From NCBI GenBank assembly GCA_045122895.1, contig JBGVIE010000019.1, positions 1 to 48,770 on the forward strand: a stretch of 48,770 bases of DNA, given 5' to 3'. Of the stretch, positions 25,138-34,468 are shown in pieces. The translations under genes and the position numbers were made by a program. Below the pieces are notes generated by a model. It had not been told where the DNA came from, ran no database searches, and saw only the letters and a program-made list of their open reading frames with translations. Numbering within the stretch: position 1 is the stretch's first letter; each line of letters opens with the position of its first letter. This stretch comes from RGIG1934 sp045122895 (GTDB lineage: Bacteria; Bacillota; Clostridia; Lachnospirales; Lachnospiraceae).

Positions 25138-26409
25138 CTAATAAAGCTTATATGATATTTTTTTATTTTTCTTTGCATTTGCAAGTGCTGCACAAGCCTT
25201 ATCATACTCTTCATCAAACACAGACACTGCATTGTCAATGACCGACACTCCCATACTCACACGTATTCCGTAAGTATTGCCATCCTCTTCATATCTAAAG
25301 GTTGTAGCCTGTGCAATATTATTAAGTACTTTTTCTATTTCAGCGATATCCTGTCTGTTTCTGATAAAAATAATAAATTCATTTGCTACTAATCGTCCAA
25401 AAATATCAGTATTATCTATGCTTCCTACTATTTTATCAGAAATCATCTTAATAACCAAATCACCGGTCAAACGTCCAAATAGGTCATTAATCTTCTTGAA
25501 CTCATCTATATGTACAAGAACAAGTGCCGCAACATCCGTCACCTCAGTCATGGCATACTTCACTAACGCCTCACTGTATTCTTTGTTGAACATACCTGTA
25601 AGAGTATCCTTCTTGGTGCTGGTCATATTGTTAAGTTCAATTCTTTTAGCATCGTCAATATCTTTTATAAGCCAAATCAGCTTAGTTAATCTGAAGAATG
25701 AATTCGGGAACATTATAAGAGTCATTCTGACCCATTTGTATCCATTCTTTTCATTCCTGATTCTGACATCATAGCTTATTTTACACTCATTTCTTCTGAT
25801 TCGCTTATCAATATCAACATTCCTGAATATATCCATTTTCTCACAATCATCCTGGTGAATACATTCAGTACATATGAACCAAAACATTTGATCCATATTC
25901 ATAAAATGTGTATCTCTCTCAAAAAGTGTGTCAAACCCATCTTTGTTGTAATAGAAATCGTTGTTTATGCTATCATATTCAACAAAAACATCATAACATT
26001 TTTCGAAAGCATCCCTATAGAAGCTTCTAATCTCATTCGCATTGACATCTTTTAGTATAACATCTTCTCCCACAGGAGATAAATGCACACTTGAGAACAC
26101 TATTTCATTCTCCGTATAAAGACAGTTAATTGTTACATTCTGTTCTCTCTCTACACTCTCATCTTCACCAATCCATTCAGCAAGAGTTATCTTACCATAT
26201 ACTAAAAATGCTTTTTCTGATTGTCTGAAAAATTGGTAATGATCTTTTACAATTGTTATCTTGTTAGTCCAGGCAGGCTTCACAAGACCGATCATCGGAA
26301 TATCATCATTAACACAATGACAAAGCAGATAATCAATGTCTTTTTCTTCAAAATACAATTTTAAAGATTTTTTTACCATATTAATTGTAGTATTTGATAA
26401 ATCTATCAC
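25138..26409 (-). CDS. Degenerate GGDEF-domain signalling protein
   Basis: 423 residues, cytosolic, no membrane segment. The C-terminal domain (about 262-423) is GGDEF-like: KKDTLTGMFNKEY at 266-278 and HIDEFKKINDLFGRLTGD at 300-317 keep the D-x-L-T and the metal-binding Asp302. The signature itself reads VANEF at 341-345 instead of GGDEF, and there is no inhibitory RxxD upstream. It probably does not make c-di-GMP and may bind nucleotide or act as a regulator. Residues 130-255 look like a PAS domain (KNGYKWVRMTLIMF at its end); 10-120 may be an NTF2/SnoaL-like sensor, which is weak. The start is GTG at 26409. It is placed after ilvA, and both interrupt the usual ftsY-ylxM order. Confidence 0.82.
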   Translation of the reverse strand: MIDLSNTTINMVKKSLKLYFEEKDIDYLLCHCVNDDIPMIGLVKPAWTNKITIVKDHYQFFRQSEKAFLVYGKITLAEWIGEDESVEREQNVTINCLYTENEIVFSSVHLSPVGEDVILKDVNANEIRSFYRDAFEKCYDVFVEYDSINNDFYYNKDGFDTLFERDTHFMNMDQMFWFICTECIHQDDCEKMDIFRNVDIDKRIRRNECKISYDVRIRNEKNGYKWVRMTLIMFPNSFFRLTKLIWLIKDIDDAKRIELNNMTSTKKDTLTGMFNKEYSEALVKYAMTEVTDVAALVLVHIDEFKKINDLFGRLTGDLVIKMISDKIVGSIDNTDIFGRLVANEFIIFIRNRQDIAEIEKVLNNIAQATTFRYEEDGNTYGIRVSMGVSVIDNAVSVFDEEYDKACAALANAKKNKKISYKLY

Positions 26410-26455
26410 TATTCCATCCCCTTTGCTTTACTATTTTCCCCAGTTACACCAGTTT

Positions 26456-27667
26456 TTAAATATTCGGTCTTACAATCTTTGGCTTGTAGCCCTCTTTTTC
26501 AAGTGCATTCACAATCTGTGCCTTATGTTCATTTCCGAATGCTTCGAGAGTGATTCTAAGCTCAACCTCAGCATTCCTGTTGATACTTACAAACTGATTG
26601 TGTTCAAGTTTTACAACGTTACCCTGCTCACCTGCAATTACATTTGCCACCTTTACGAGTTCACCAGGCTTATCCGGCAAAAGTACAGACACTGTAAATA
26701 TTCTTCCTCTCTCGATAAGTCCATGCTGTAATGTTGATGACATTGTAATGATGTCCATATTACCACCACTGAGAATAGATACAATCTTCTTTCCCTTGCA
26801 ATCAAGATGCTTAAGGGCTGCTACTGTAAGTAATCCGGAATTTTCCACCACCATTTTGTGATTCTCAACCATATCAAGAAATGCTACGATTAATTCTTCA
26901 TCCTCTACAGTAATTATGTCATCAAGATTCTTCTTAACATATGGAAAAATCTTTGAACCAGGAGTCTTAACGGCTGTACCGTCTGCTATTGTGGAAGCAC
27001 TTGGAAGTGTCACTACTTTTCCGGCCTCAAACGAAGCTTTCATACAGCTTGCATTTGCAGGTTCTACACCTATGACCTTAATATTCGGATTGAGAAGCTT
27101 TGCAAGTGTGCTCACACCTGTAGCAAGACCGCCACCGCCAATCGGAACCAGGATATAATCTACAGTCGGCAATTCCTTAACAATCTCCATGGCAATTGTT
27201 CCCTGACCTGTAGCAACATCTAAATCATCAAACGGATGAATAAATGTAAAACCCTTTTCTTCCGCTAACTTATATGCATACTCGCATGCTTCATCATATA
27301 CATTTCCGTATAATACAACTTCTGCACCATAGCTTTTGGTTCTGTTAACCTTCATAAGTGGAGTTGTAGTTGGCATAACGATTGTTGCAGGTACACCATA
27401 TAGCTTTGCCGCATATGCAACACCCTGTGCGTGATTACCGGCCGAAGCTGTAATTAGACCTTTTTTTCTCTCTTCATCTGACAAAGTACTAATCTTGTAA
27501 TATGCGCCTCTTACCTTGTATGCTCCCGTAAACTGCATATTTTCAGGTTTTAAGTATACTTTGTTTCCACACTGGTCACTAAGGTAATCACTGTAAATAA
27601 GATTTGTCTTAAGCGTAACCTTCTGTACCGTTTCAACTGCCTGTTCAAATTTCTCTAATGTCATCAT
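26456..27667 (-). CDS. ilvA: Threonine ammonia-lyase with C-terminal ACT domain
   Basis: PLP enzyme turning threonine into 2-oxobutanoate and ammonia. The 403-residue protein is the short form: one catalytic domain with the PLP lysine in ENMQFTGAYKVRGA, SAGNHAQGVA and the glycine loop VPIGGGGLATG, then one ACT domain (FTVSVLLPDKPGELVKVANV) from about 325. This architecture is shared by catabolic and some biosynthetic enzymes, so the ilvA label is the less certain part. The start is set at ATG 27667, with AAGGA 6 bases upstream; the ATG adjoining the ftsY stop has no site. The gene directly follows ftsY and is probably co-transcribed with it. Confidence 0.9.
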   Translation of the reverse strand: MMTLEKFEQAVETVQKVTLKTNLIYSDYLSDQCGNKVYLKPENMQFTGAYKVRGAYYKISTLSDEERKKGLITASAGNHAQGVAYAAKLYGVPATIVMPTTTPLMKVNRTKSYGAEVVLYGNVYDEACEYAYKLAEEKGFTFIHPFDDLDVATGQGTIAMEIVKELPTVDYILVPIGGGGLATGVSTLAKLLNPNIKVIGVEPANASCMKASFEAGKVVTLPSASTIADGTAVKTPGSKIFPYVKKNLDDIITVEDEELIVAFLDMVENHKMVVENSGLLTVAALKHLDCKGKKIVSILSGGNMDIITMSSTLQHGLIERGRIFTVSVLLPDKPGELVKVANVIAGEQGNVVKLEHNQFVSINRNAEVELRITLEAFGNEHKAQIVNALEKEGYKPKIVRPNI

Positions 27668-27688
27668 TTTCAGTCCTTCTTTCAACAT

Positions 27689-28618
27689 TTATTTCTCACT
27701 AAATAAAGCATCTACGAATGCATCTGCATCAAATTTCTGTAAATCATCAATCTGTTCACCAATACCGACATACTTGACAGGAATACCAAGTTCTGACTGA
27801 ATTGCAACTGCAATACCTCCTTTTGCCGTTCCGTCAAGCTTTGTGAGAATTATACCTGTTATGTCAGTAGCTTCCATAAACTGTTTTGCCTGTGCAAGTG
27901 CATTCTGACCGGTTGTACCATCGAGAACTACCAAATTCTCCCTATAAGCATCACTATATTCTTTTTCGATTATTCTGTCAATCTTCTTTAACTCTTCCAT
28001 AAGATTTTTCTTATTGTGAAGACGACCTGCTGTATCACACAGTAATACATCTGCTTTTCTCGCTTTTGCAGCCGCTATCGCATCATATATAACTGCTGCC
28101 GGATCTGAGCCTTCACTCTGCGATATTATATCAACGCCCGCTCTGTTTGACCATTCCGTAAGCTGTTCAATAGCTGCCGCCCTGAATGTATCTGCTGCCG
28201 CCAGCACTACTTTTTTACCTTTTCCTTTTAACTGACCGGCAAGCTTTCCAACCGATGTTGTCTTACCCACGCCGTTCACACCGATAACAAGAACAATTGA
28301 CTTTTTGTTCTCAAAATCATACGCACATTCATCTACGTGCATCTGATTCTTTATACTGTCAATAAGCAACTGTTTACATTCCTGTGGTTCTTTTATTTTT
28401 TGCTCTTTAACTTTTTCTTTAAGTTCTTCAATAATCTTTGAGGTTGTATTTACACCTATATCTCCCATTATTAAGATTTCTTCGATTTCTTCATAAAAAT
28501 CATCATCTATACTTGAAAAACCACTAAAAATAGAATCAATTCCTGATACTATGCTATTTCTTGTCTTGGCAAGTCCTGCTGCCAGCCTGCTAAAAAAACC
28601 TTTTTTTTCTTCACTCAT
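27689..28618 (-). CDS. ftsY: SRP receptor FtsY
   Basis: Membrane-associated GTPase that receives the SRP-ribosome complex. From ATG 28618 (AAAGGG 8 bases upstream) it has 309 residues with hardly any acidic A domain, as is usual in firmicutes. NG domain: helical N part (10-85), G1 GVNGVGKTT near 112-120, DTFRAAAIEQL, CDTAGRLH and TKLDGTAKGGIAVA. The rnc-smc-ftsY order is conserved in gram-positives; smc ends 17 bases upstream. Confidence 0.97.
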   Translation of the reverse strand: MSEEKKGFFSRLAAGLAKTRNSIVSGIDSIFSGFSSIDDDFYEEIEEILIMGDIGVNTTSKIIEELKEKVKEQKIKEPQECKQLLIDSIKNQMHVDECAYDFENKKSIVLVIGVNGVGKTTSVGKLAGQLKGKGKKVVLAAADTFRAAAIEQLTEWSNRAGVDIISQSEGSDPAAVIYDAIAAAKARKADVLLCDTAGRLHNKKNLMEELKKIDRIIEKEYSDAYRENLVVLDGTTGQNALAQAKQFMEATDITGIILTKLDGTAKGGIAVAIQSELGIPVKYVGIGEQIDDLQKFDADAFVDALFSEK

Positions 28619-28634
28619 TTTCATATCCCTTTCT

Positions 28635-31600
28635 TTAATTTGTTATGGAACTATCAAGAAGGTCGACTGATACCAGCGTTGACACACCCTTCTCCTGCAT
28701 TGTGATACCGTAAAGTCTGTCAGCAGCATTCATAGTTCCTTTTCTATGTGTAATGACAATAAACTGTGTGTGTTTTGTAAGCTTATGCAGATAGTTTGCA
28801 TATCTAAATACGTTTGAGTCATCAAGCGCTGCCTCAATCTCGTCAAGGAGACAGAATGGAGACGGTTTAAGATTCTGAATGGCAAATAACAAAGCTATAG
28901 CTGTCAATGCCTTTTCTCCACCTGATAACTGCATCATATTCTGAAGCTTCTTTCCGGGTGGCTGTGAAATAATACTGATTGAAGCCTCAAGAATGTCCTC
29001 TTCCTCATCCAGTTCTATTGTTCCTTTACCACCACCAAACAATTCCTTAAATACTCTGTCAAACTCTGACTTAATAAGAGCAAACTGTTCTGTAAACTGT
29101 TTTCTCATACCTTCATCAAGCTCTTTTATAATTTGTTCAAGAGATTCCTCAGCTTTGACCAGATCATCATGCTGTGTCTTTAAGAAATCATATCTCTCAA
29201 CAACATTTTTATAATCTTCAATAGAGTTAACATTTACATCACCAAGACCTCTTATCTCACTCTTAAGTGATGATATTGTCTTCTTGATTTGAGCGAGATT
29301 TGTAAGCTCTTCGTTTCTAAATTCCTTAGCACTCTGATATGTGAGCTCATATTCATTCCACATATAGTTTACCTGATTTTCATTTAATTCCTCAAGTTTT
29401 TCCTTCTGGGAATTAAGTCTGAATATCTCTTTATCTAAGGAACTCATCTGTTCTGAAAGTTCTTCGCGCTTCTTAAAAAAGTCTCTGTGATCTTTTGTCT
29501 GTTGTTCCCTGGTTGTGTTAAGTTCTTCGATTTCTTTAAGTACATTATCATGACTCTTAACAATTTCCTCTAAAGAATTCTTAATCTTCTCTATTTCATC
29601 GAATTTAGCTTTTATATCCTCCTGCGAGCCTGTTGAACTCTCTTTAATCTCTTTAAGTTCATTATATAACTCACTAAGGTTTTCATCAACCTTTGTTATG
29701 TTAGCCATCACAAACTGTTTCTTTTGAACAAGATTTGCAAACTCGATGTTGAAATTTGCAACCTTTTCATTTTGAGTTTCCTCATCCTGTCTAAGCTTTG
29801 CTATTTCTTCACTTAAGTTCTTTATCTTCTCTTCCAAAGCTTCATTAAGACTTTCATAAGTACTTAACTCATTTAAAAGCTCGCTGTTATTATCCTTGAT
29901 TTCTCTAATCTGCATAGCAATTTCAGTCGTTTCTTTTTCGAAATCTTCGTATGATTCAAGAATTTCTTTTTTCTTTTTGTCAGCCTGATTAAGATTCATC
30001 TTAACTGTATTCTGAAGAATGTACTGCTCCTGTAACACCACATTTATCTTTTCAACTTCTTCTGAAATCACATGAACCTCACGTCTTATATCATCAAGTG
30101 TTACATTAAGTCTTTCTCTCTTTTCCCTGACTTCTTTAATGTTCTTCTCCAAATCTTCGATTTCTCTTCGTCTTCCGAGGAGATTACTTGAATTCTTAAA
30201 AGCACCACCAGTCATCGAACCACCCGGATTAATAAGCTCTCCATCAAGTGTGACAATTCTTAATGTATATTTGTATTTTCGTGCAATTATAACTGCGTTA
30301 TCAATATTATCAACCACTACAATTCTGCCAAGCAGATATTTTGCAACCGCCTCGAATTCCTTCTGAATCTTTACAAGATCGCTGGCAAGTCCTATAACTC
30401 CTTTTTCAGAAAGTACATTTTCATTGTTAAAGCCTGTTCTGTTAGCAAGACTGCTAAGTGGTAAAAATGTAGCTCTTCCAAACTTACCTTTCTTTAAATA
30501 TTCAATAAGCTCTTTTGCCGTATTTTCATTATCTGTTACGATATTTTGAATATTACCACCAAGTGCTGTCTCTACCGCAACTTCATATTCTTTTTGCGTC
30601 TTGATAATATCTGCAACAACACCGACAATTCCTTTCTTAGAGTTTTTAAGCTCCATTACCTTTCTGATACTGTTTCCAAAACCTTCGTATCTCTCCGTTA
30701 TGTTCTTTAAAGATTCTAACTTACTATTGTATATGTGATAATTCTTTTCAGCCTGCGAAAGTTCATTCTTAACTTCATTCGACTCTTTATTTAATCCTGC
30801 AAGTTTTTCTTTGAACTCATCACTTTTTGATGTTAAATCAACAATCTCATCACATACCCTTTTTAATTCTTCCTCAAGCTCTTTAATAATATTTTCCTGA
30901 GTTTCTTTATCACTTGAAGATTTAAGAAGCTTCTGGTTAAGTTCTGCTTTTCTGATATTAATCTGTTCAAGCATTGTATCATATCTTTGAATTCTTGATT
31001 TAACTGAAGACTTTTCATTTAGCAAATCAATAATTTCACTTTTTGCCTGTTCAACCTCTTCATTTAACTGATTAATCCTGTCAGTTATATCACTTAACTT
31101 CTCATTCTCACCCTTTTTAATATTATCAGCGTTATTCAAAACCTCTTCTGCCTCTTTTTGTTCGGCGAGAAGTCCTTCTTTTTCTTTTATATTCTTATCA
31201 ATTGTTTCATTGATAGCATCTATTCTATTCTTAATGTGCTCTTCATTCTGTTTGGCAGAATTTATCTGTTCCTCTAAAACCTTTATCTCACCTTCGAATT
31301 TTTCCTTGAGAATATCACATTTGTTAAGCTCATTTTTCTTAGTCTCAATCTGAACATTCATACTCTCCATACTGAGTTCAAGCTCTTCAAACTCTTTCTT
31401 TATGGCGTCATAGGTGTCTTTTGCAACGCCCATATCATTATCAGATATCTCAATCTTTGAATTGATATCATTAAGCTTTTGTCTTATCTCATCAACTTCC
31501 AAGAGGAACATATTGATATCCTGTTCCTTTAGCTGTTCCTTAAGTGCAAGGTATCTTTTAGCTACTTCAGACTGTTTCTCAAGTGGTTTAACCTGTTTCT

Positions 31601-32195
31601 CAAGCTCCATCAGAATATCAGTAACACGAACAAGATTTGCATGTTCATCGTCAAGTTTCTTCTGGGCTGTATTTTTTCTCTTTTTAAATTTAACTATACC
31701 GGCTGCTTCATCGAATAATTCTCGTCTTTCCTCAGGCTTTCCTGATAAAATCTTATCAATCTGACCCTGTCCGATAATAGAGTATCCTTCTTTACCAATA
31801 CCCGTGTCATAAAATAATTCGCTGATATCCTTAAGTCTGCAGACTGCACCGTTTATCATATATTCAGATTCACCGGATCTGAATAACCTTCTTGATACCG
31901 TCACTTCATCAAACTCTATGTTAAGCTTATGGTCTGAATTATCAAATGTAATTGCAACATACGCATATCCAAGCGGCTTCCTGTTCTCTGTTCCTGCAAA
32001 AATAACATCTTCCATCTTTGCACCACGGAGCTGTTTTATTCTCTGTTCACCAAGAACCCATCTTACAGCATCTGCAACATTACTTTTACCACTGCCATTG
32101 GGTCCTACAATACCTGTAATACCATTATGGAATTCAAAGTTAATTTTGTTGGCAAAAGACTTAAATCCCTGTACCTCTATACTTTTTAAATACAT
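28635..32195 (-). CDS. smc: Chromosome segregation protein SMC
   Basis: ATPase that, with ScpA and ScpB (not in this window), compacts and resolves the chromosome by loop extrusion. The length of 1186 residues is normal. N-terminal head: GPNGSGKSNVADAVRWVLGE near 32-51. Two long coiled coils (about 170-500 and 670-1020) flank the hinge (about 505-665, with GGNIQNIVTDNENTAKE and LDGELINPGGSMTGG). C-terminal head: signature LSGGEKALTAIALLFAIQNL and Walker B FCLLDEIEAALDD. It starts one base after the rnc stop; the last rnc codons (AAAGG) provide the ribosome binding site. Confidence 0.98.
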   Translation of the reverse strand: MYLKSIEVQGFKSFANKINFEFHNGITGIVGPNGSGKSNVADAVRWVLGEQRIKQLRGAKMEDVIFAGTENRKPLGYAYVAITFDNSDHKLNIEFDEVTVSRRLFRSGESEYMINGAVCRLKDISELFYDTGIGKEGYSIIGQGQIDKILSGKPEERRELFDEAAGIVKFKKRKNTAQKKLDDEHANLVRVTDILMELEKQVKPLEKQSEVAKRYLALKEQLKEQDINMFLLEVDEIRQKLNDINSKIEISDNDMGVAKDTYDAIKKEFEELELSMESMNVQIETKKNELNKCDILKEKFEGEIKVLEEQINSAKQNEEHIKNRIDAINETIDKNIKEKEGLLAEQKEAEEVLNNADNIKKGENEKLSDITDRINQLNEEVEQAKSEIIDLLNEKSSVKSRIQRYDTMLEQINIRKAELNQKLLKSSSDKETQENIIKELEEELKRVCDEIVDLTSKSDEFKEKLAGLNKESNEVKNELSQAEKNYHIYNSKLESLKNITERYEGFGNSIRKVMELKNSKKGIVGVVADIIKTQKEYEVAVETALGGNIQNIVTDNENTAKELIEYLKKGKFGRATFLPLSSLANRTGFNNENVLSEKGVIGLASDLVKIQKEFEAVAKYLLGRIVVVDNIDNAVIIARKYKYTLRIVTLDGELINPGGSMTGGAFKNSSNLLGRRREIEDLEKNIKEVREKRERLNVTLDDIRREVHVISEEVEKINVVLQEQYILQNTVKMNLNQADKKKKEILESYEDFEKETTEIAMQIREIKDNNSELLNELSTYESLNEALEEKIKNLSEEIAKLRQDEETQNEKVANFNIEFANLVQKKQFVMANITKVDENLSELYNELKEIKESSTGSQEDIKAKFDEIEKIKNSLEEIVKSHDNVLKEIEELNTTREQQTKDHRDFFKKREELSEQMSSLDKEIFRLNSQKEKLEELNENQVNYMWNEYELTYQSAKEFRNEELTNLAQIKKTISSLKSEIRGLGDVNVNSIEDYKNVVERYDFLKTQHDDLVKAEESLEQIIKELDEGMRKQFTEQFALIKSEFDRVFKELFGGGKGTIELDEEEDILEASISIISQPPGKKLQNMMQLSGGEKALTAIALLFAIQNLKPSPFCLLDEIEAALDDSNVFRYANYLHKLTKHTQFIVITHRKGTMNAADRLYGITMQEKGVSTLVSVDLLDSSITN

Positions 32196-32196
32196 A

Positions 32197-32898
32197 TTAA
32201 TTTAGTACCTTTCTACTCTTTATTTCTAAAATAGCTTTATATGCCGCATTCTGCTCGGCATCCTTCTTACTTTTGCCAATTCCTTTTCCAATAACTTTAT
32301 TATCAAGCAACGCTTCCACCTCAAACATCTTTTTATGATCAGGTCCTGTTTCTGATATCACCTGATACCTCAAAACATGATTTTTCTCTTTCTGTACCAA
32401 CTCCTGAAGAGTTGTCTTACAATCATAGAACAGACTTTTGTTCTCAATATCATTTAATACATAGTTGTGAATAAAATCTTTTGCCGGGTTTATTCCGCCA
32501 TCCAGATATATAGCGCCAATTATACTCTCAACCACATCTGCAATAATTGAATCTCTGTCTCTTCCACCTGATTTCTCTTCACCATTGCTAAAATAGATAT
32601 ACTGACCCAAGCCTATATCTCTTGCAGTTATGGCAAGGGCCTTCTCACATACCATACTTGCCCGAAGCTTTGTAAGCTGTCCTTCAGGCTTTGTCGGATA
32701 TTTTTCAAAAAGCATCTCACTGGTTACAAACTCAAGCACAGCATCTCCTAAAAATTCTGTTCTCTCATAATCCATAGTCTTATCAAGCTTCTTTTCATTA
32801 ATGTATGAGCTGTGGGTAAGAGCTCGTCTCAAATACATTTTATCCTTAAATGTGTAATTTATCTTTTCTTCTAAAGTTGCAAGGTTCTTATTAACCAT
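32197..32898 (-). CDS. rnc: Ribonuclease III
   Basis: Double-stranded-RNA endonuclease for rRNA and mRNA processing. 233 residues: the catalytic signature ERTEFLGDAVLEF at 45-57 with Glu48 and Asp52, DIIADVVESIIGAIYLDGG-type second metal site (here DSIIADVVESIIGAIYLDGG), and a dsRNA-binding domain at the C-terminus (TTLQELVQKEKNHVLRYQVI, GKGIGKSKKDAEQNAAYKAI). It follows acpP across a 95-base gap containing terminator hairpins. Confidence 0.98.
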   Translation of the reverse strand: MVNKNLATLEEKINYTFKDKMYLRRALTHSSYINEKKLDKTMDYERTEFLGDAVLEFVTSEMLFEKYPTKPEGQLTKLRASMVCEKALAITARDIGLGQYIYFSNGEEKSGGRDRDSIIADVVESIIGAIYLDGGINPAKDFIHNYVLNDIENKSLFYDCKTTLQELVQKEKNHVLRYQVISETGPDHKKMFEVEALLDNKVIGKGIGKSKKDAEQNAAYKAILEIKSRKVLN

Positions 32899-32929
32899 AT
32901 CTTACCTTTCCGCCGTATTCCGTCTTTTT

Positions 32930-32957
32930 CATATAATAAAAAACGAATTTACTCGTT
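32930..32957 (-). terminator. Second, weaker hairpin with T-tract before rnc
   Basis: Minus strand AACGA ... TCGTT (32942-32957) followed by TTTTATTATAT. A 5-bp stem only, directly downstream of the acpP terminator, so it may back that up. Confidence 0.4.
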
Positions 32958-32968
32958 CCCTATTATAC

Positions 32969-32993
32969 GAAAAAGCCCTTATAGGGCTTTTTC
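32969..32993 (-). terminator. Hairpin terminator after acpP
   Basis: GAAAAAGCCCT and AGGGCTTTTTC form an 11-bp stem with a 3-base loop, starting at the base after the acpP stop codon. The T-run is part of the stem, which makes it symmetrical and possibly bidirectional. It would let acpP and plsX be transcribed far more than rnc-smc-ftsY. Confidence 0.75.
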
Positions 32994-33227
32994 TTAGTTA
33001 TTTGTTACATTCTTAATTTGTTCAACTACATCTCCTACTGAAACAATAGATTCAGCCGCATTCTGTTCAATTTCAATATCAAATTCTTCTTCAATTCCCA
33101 TAATTATCTGGAATACATCAAGCGAATCAGCTCCTAAATCATCAATAAATGTTGTCTCCATTGTGATTTCATCTTCATCAACATTTAATACCTCAGCAAT
33201 TACCTTTTTAATTTTTTCAAATTCCAT
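32994..33227 (-). CDS. acpP: Acyl carrier protein
   Basis: Carries growing fatty acyl chains on a phosphopantetheine arm. 77 residues, strongly acidic, with the attachment serine Ser35 in DDLGADSLDVFQ. It lies 18 bases after plsX and is followed directly by a terminator hairpin. In B. subtilis fabD and fabG stand between plsX and acpA; here they are missing, so they must be elsewhere. Confidence 0.98.
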   Translation of the reverse strand: MEFEKIKKVIAEVLNVDEDEITMETTFIDDLGADSLDVFQIIMGIEEEFDIEIEQNAAESIVSVGDVVEQIKNVTNN

Positions 33228-33245
33228 TTAAATCATCCTTTCATT

Positions 33246-34259
33246 CTATATTTGTTCTTTATTAACCAGCATTTCTTTAATGTTTTCATTAATTCTCTGC
33301 TCTTTAAACTTAACACAATTTAATATCGAATTAGTAACATCTAAAGCCTTCGAATTGCCATGTGTCTTAACTACAAGTCCATTAAGTCCAAGTAATGGTG
33401 CGCCACCATACTGGTCAGCCTGGAAAGACTTTAGCGTCTTCTTAAGTGCGGGCTTAATCAAAAGTGCACCTATCTTGCTCCTAAGAGATGACATAAGTCC
33501 CTCTTTTACCTTTGATAAAAGAGTTGAGGCAAGTCCTTCATATAACTTCAAAATTACATTGCCCACAAAAGCCTCACATACGATAACATCTGCATATCCT
33601 TCAGGTATCTCTCTAGCTTCAATACTTCCAATAAAGTTAATATCTGTACAATTCTTAAGCAACGGAAATGTCTCTTTAACAAGTGCATTACCCTTTTCTT
33701 CTTCAGCTCCTATATTAACTATAGCAACTCTTGGATTCTTTATTCCTACAATATTCTCCATATATACAGAACCCATCTTGGCAAATTGTACTAAATGTGA
33801 TGATCTTGCATCTACATTAGCTCCACAATCGATAAGCAGTGATACTCCCTTCGCTGTCGGAATAAGTGGTGCTAAAGGCGGTCTTTCAATACCCTTAATT
33901 CTGCCGACAATAAGCTGTCCTCCTACCAGAATAGCTCCGGAGCTTCCCGCCGATACAAAAGCATCCGCCTCTCCATTTTTGACAAGATTCATAGCTACAA
34001 CTATTGATGAGTCTTTCTTTCTACGAATAGCATTTACAGGTGGTTCTTCAGTCTCAATCACTTCTGTTGCGTTAACTACCTGAATCTGTTCTTTATTGTA
34101 TTCTAAGGTGGAAAGTTCCTTATTAATCACGTCTTCTATACCAACTAACATCACCTTAATATCAGACTTTTTGTTAACCGCATCTACAGAACCTTTTATT
34201 ATCTCAGCCGGTGCATTATCTCCACCCATAGCATCGACTGCAATTATTGTATATTCCAC
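33246..34259 (-). CDS. plsX: Phosphate acyltransferase PlsX
   Basis: Makes acyl phosphate from acyl-ACP for PlsY. 337 residues starting MEYTIIAVDAMGGDNAPAEI with the family's AMGGDNAP motif. SGAILVGGQLIVGRIKGIER and LIDCGANVDARSSHLVQFAK follow. The start is GTG at 34259 (AAAGG upstream); the protein would not fit an ATG. Its own promoter lies 50-80 bases upstream. It forms a short unit with acpP. Confidence 0.97.
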   Translation of the reverse strand: MEYTIIAVDAMGGDNAPAEIIKGSVDAVNKKSDIKVMLVGIEDVINKELSTLEYNKEQIQVVNATEVIETEEPPVNAIRRKKDSSIVVAMNLVKNGEADAFVSAGSSGAILVGGQLIVGRIKGIERPPLAPLIPTAKGVSLLIDCGANVDARSSHLVQFAKMGSVYMENIVGIKNPRVAIVNIGAEEEKGNALVKETFPLLKNCTDINFIGSIEAREIPEGYADVIVCEAFVGNVILKLYEGLASTLLSKVKEGLMSSLRSKIGALLIKPALKKTLKSFQADQYGGAPLLGLNGLVVKTHGNSKALDVTNSILNCVKFKEQRINENIKEMLVNKEQI

Positions 34260-34310
34260 AATTATATACCTTTCCTTTCTCGTTCTCTAACGTGAAAACA
34301 TCCATTAACT

Positions 34311-34339
34311 AATATACTAATCAGGCATATAAAAGTCAA
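34311..34339 (-). promoter_or_regulatory. Promoter of plsX-acpP
   Basis: Minus strand TTGACT (34334-34339), a 17-base spacer and TATATT (34311-34316). The -10 is embedded in a direct repeat ATTAGTAT/ATTAGTTA, which could be an operator. It does not match a FapR site (no inverted TTAGTA). Confidence 0.75.
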
Positions 34340-34403
34340 CACATTTTCATAGATAAAAATGTCCATTTATAAAGTATGATGTCCGCTTGCATCGTTACCA
34401 TAA

Positions 34404-34445
34404 CAAAAACGAGTATCACTGTGATATACACCACAACAATACTCG
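34404..34445 (-). terminator. Terminator of DUF177-rpmF
   Basis: Minus strand: CGAGTAT ... ATACTCG stem (34410-34445) with an inner TTGTG/CACAG helix, followed by TTTTTG. It lies about 25 bases after the rpmF stop. The 209-bp gap to plsX holds this, a 7-bp stem-loop (ACATTTT/AAAATGT), and the plsX promoter. Confidence 0.85.
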
Positions 34446-34468
34446 CTTTGTATAATAATCAAATCCAA

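Noticed and set aside
33280..34083. 267-codon plus-strand frame opposite plsX
   Set aside because: Long but fully antisense to plsX, Ser/Leu-rich as expected from reverse reading, and without a start site.
34311..34339. FapR operator at the plsX promoter
   Set aside because: TTAGTA occurs, but the matching inverted TACTAA arm at the right spacing does not; the repeat is direct.
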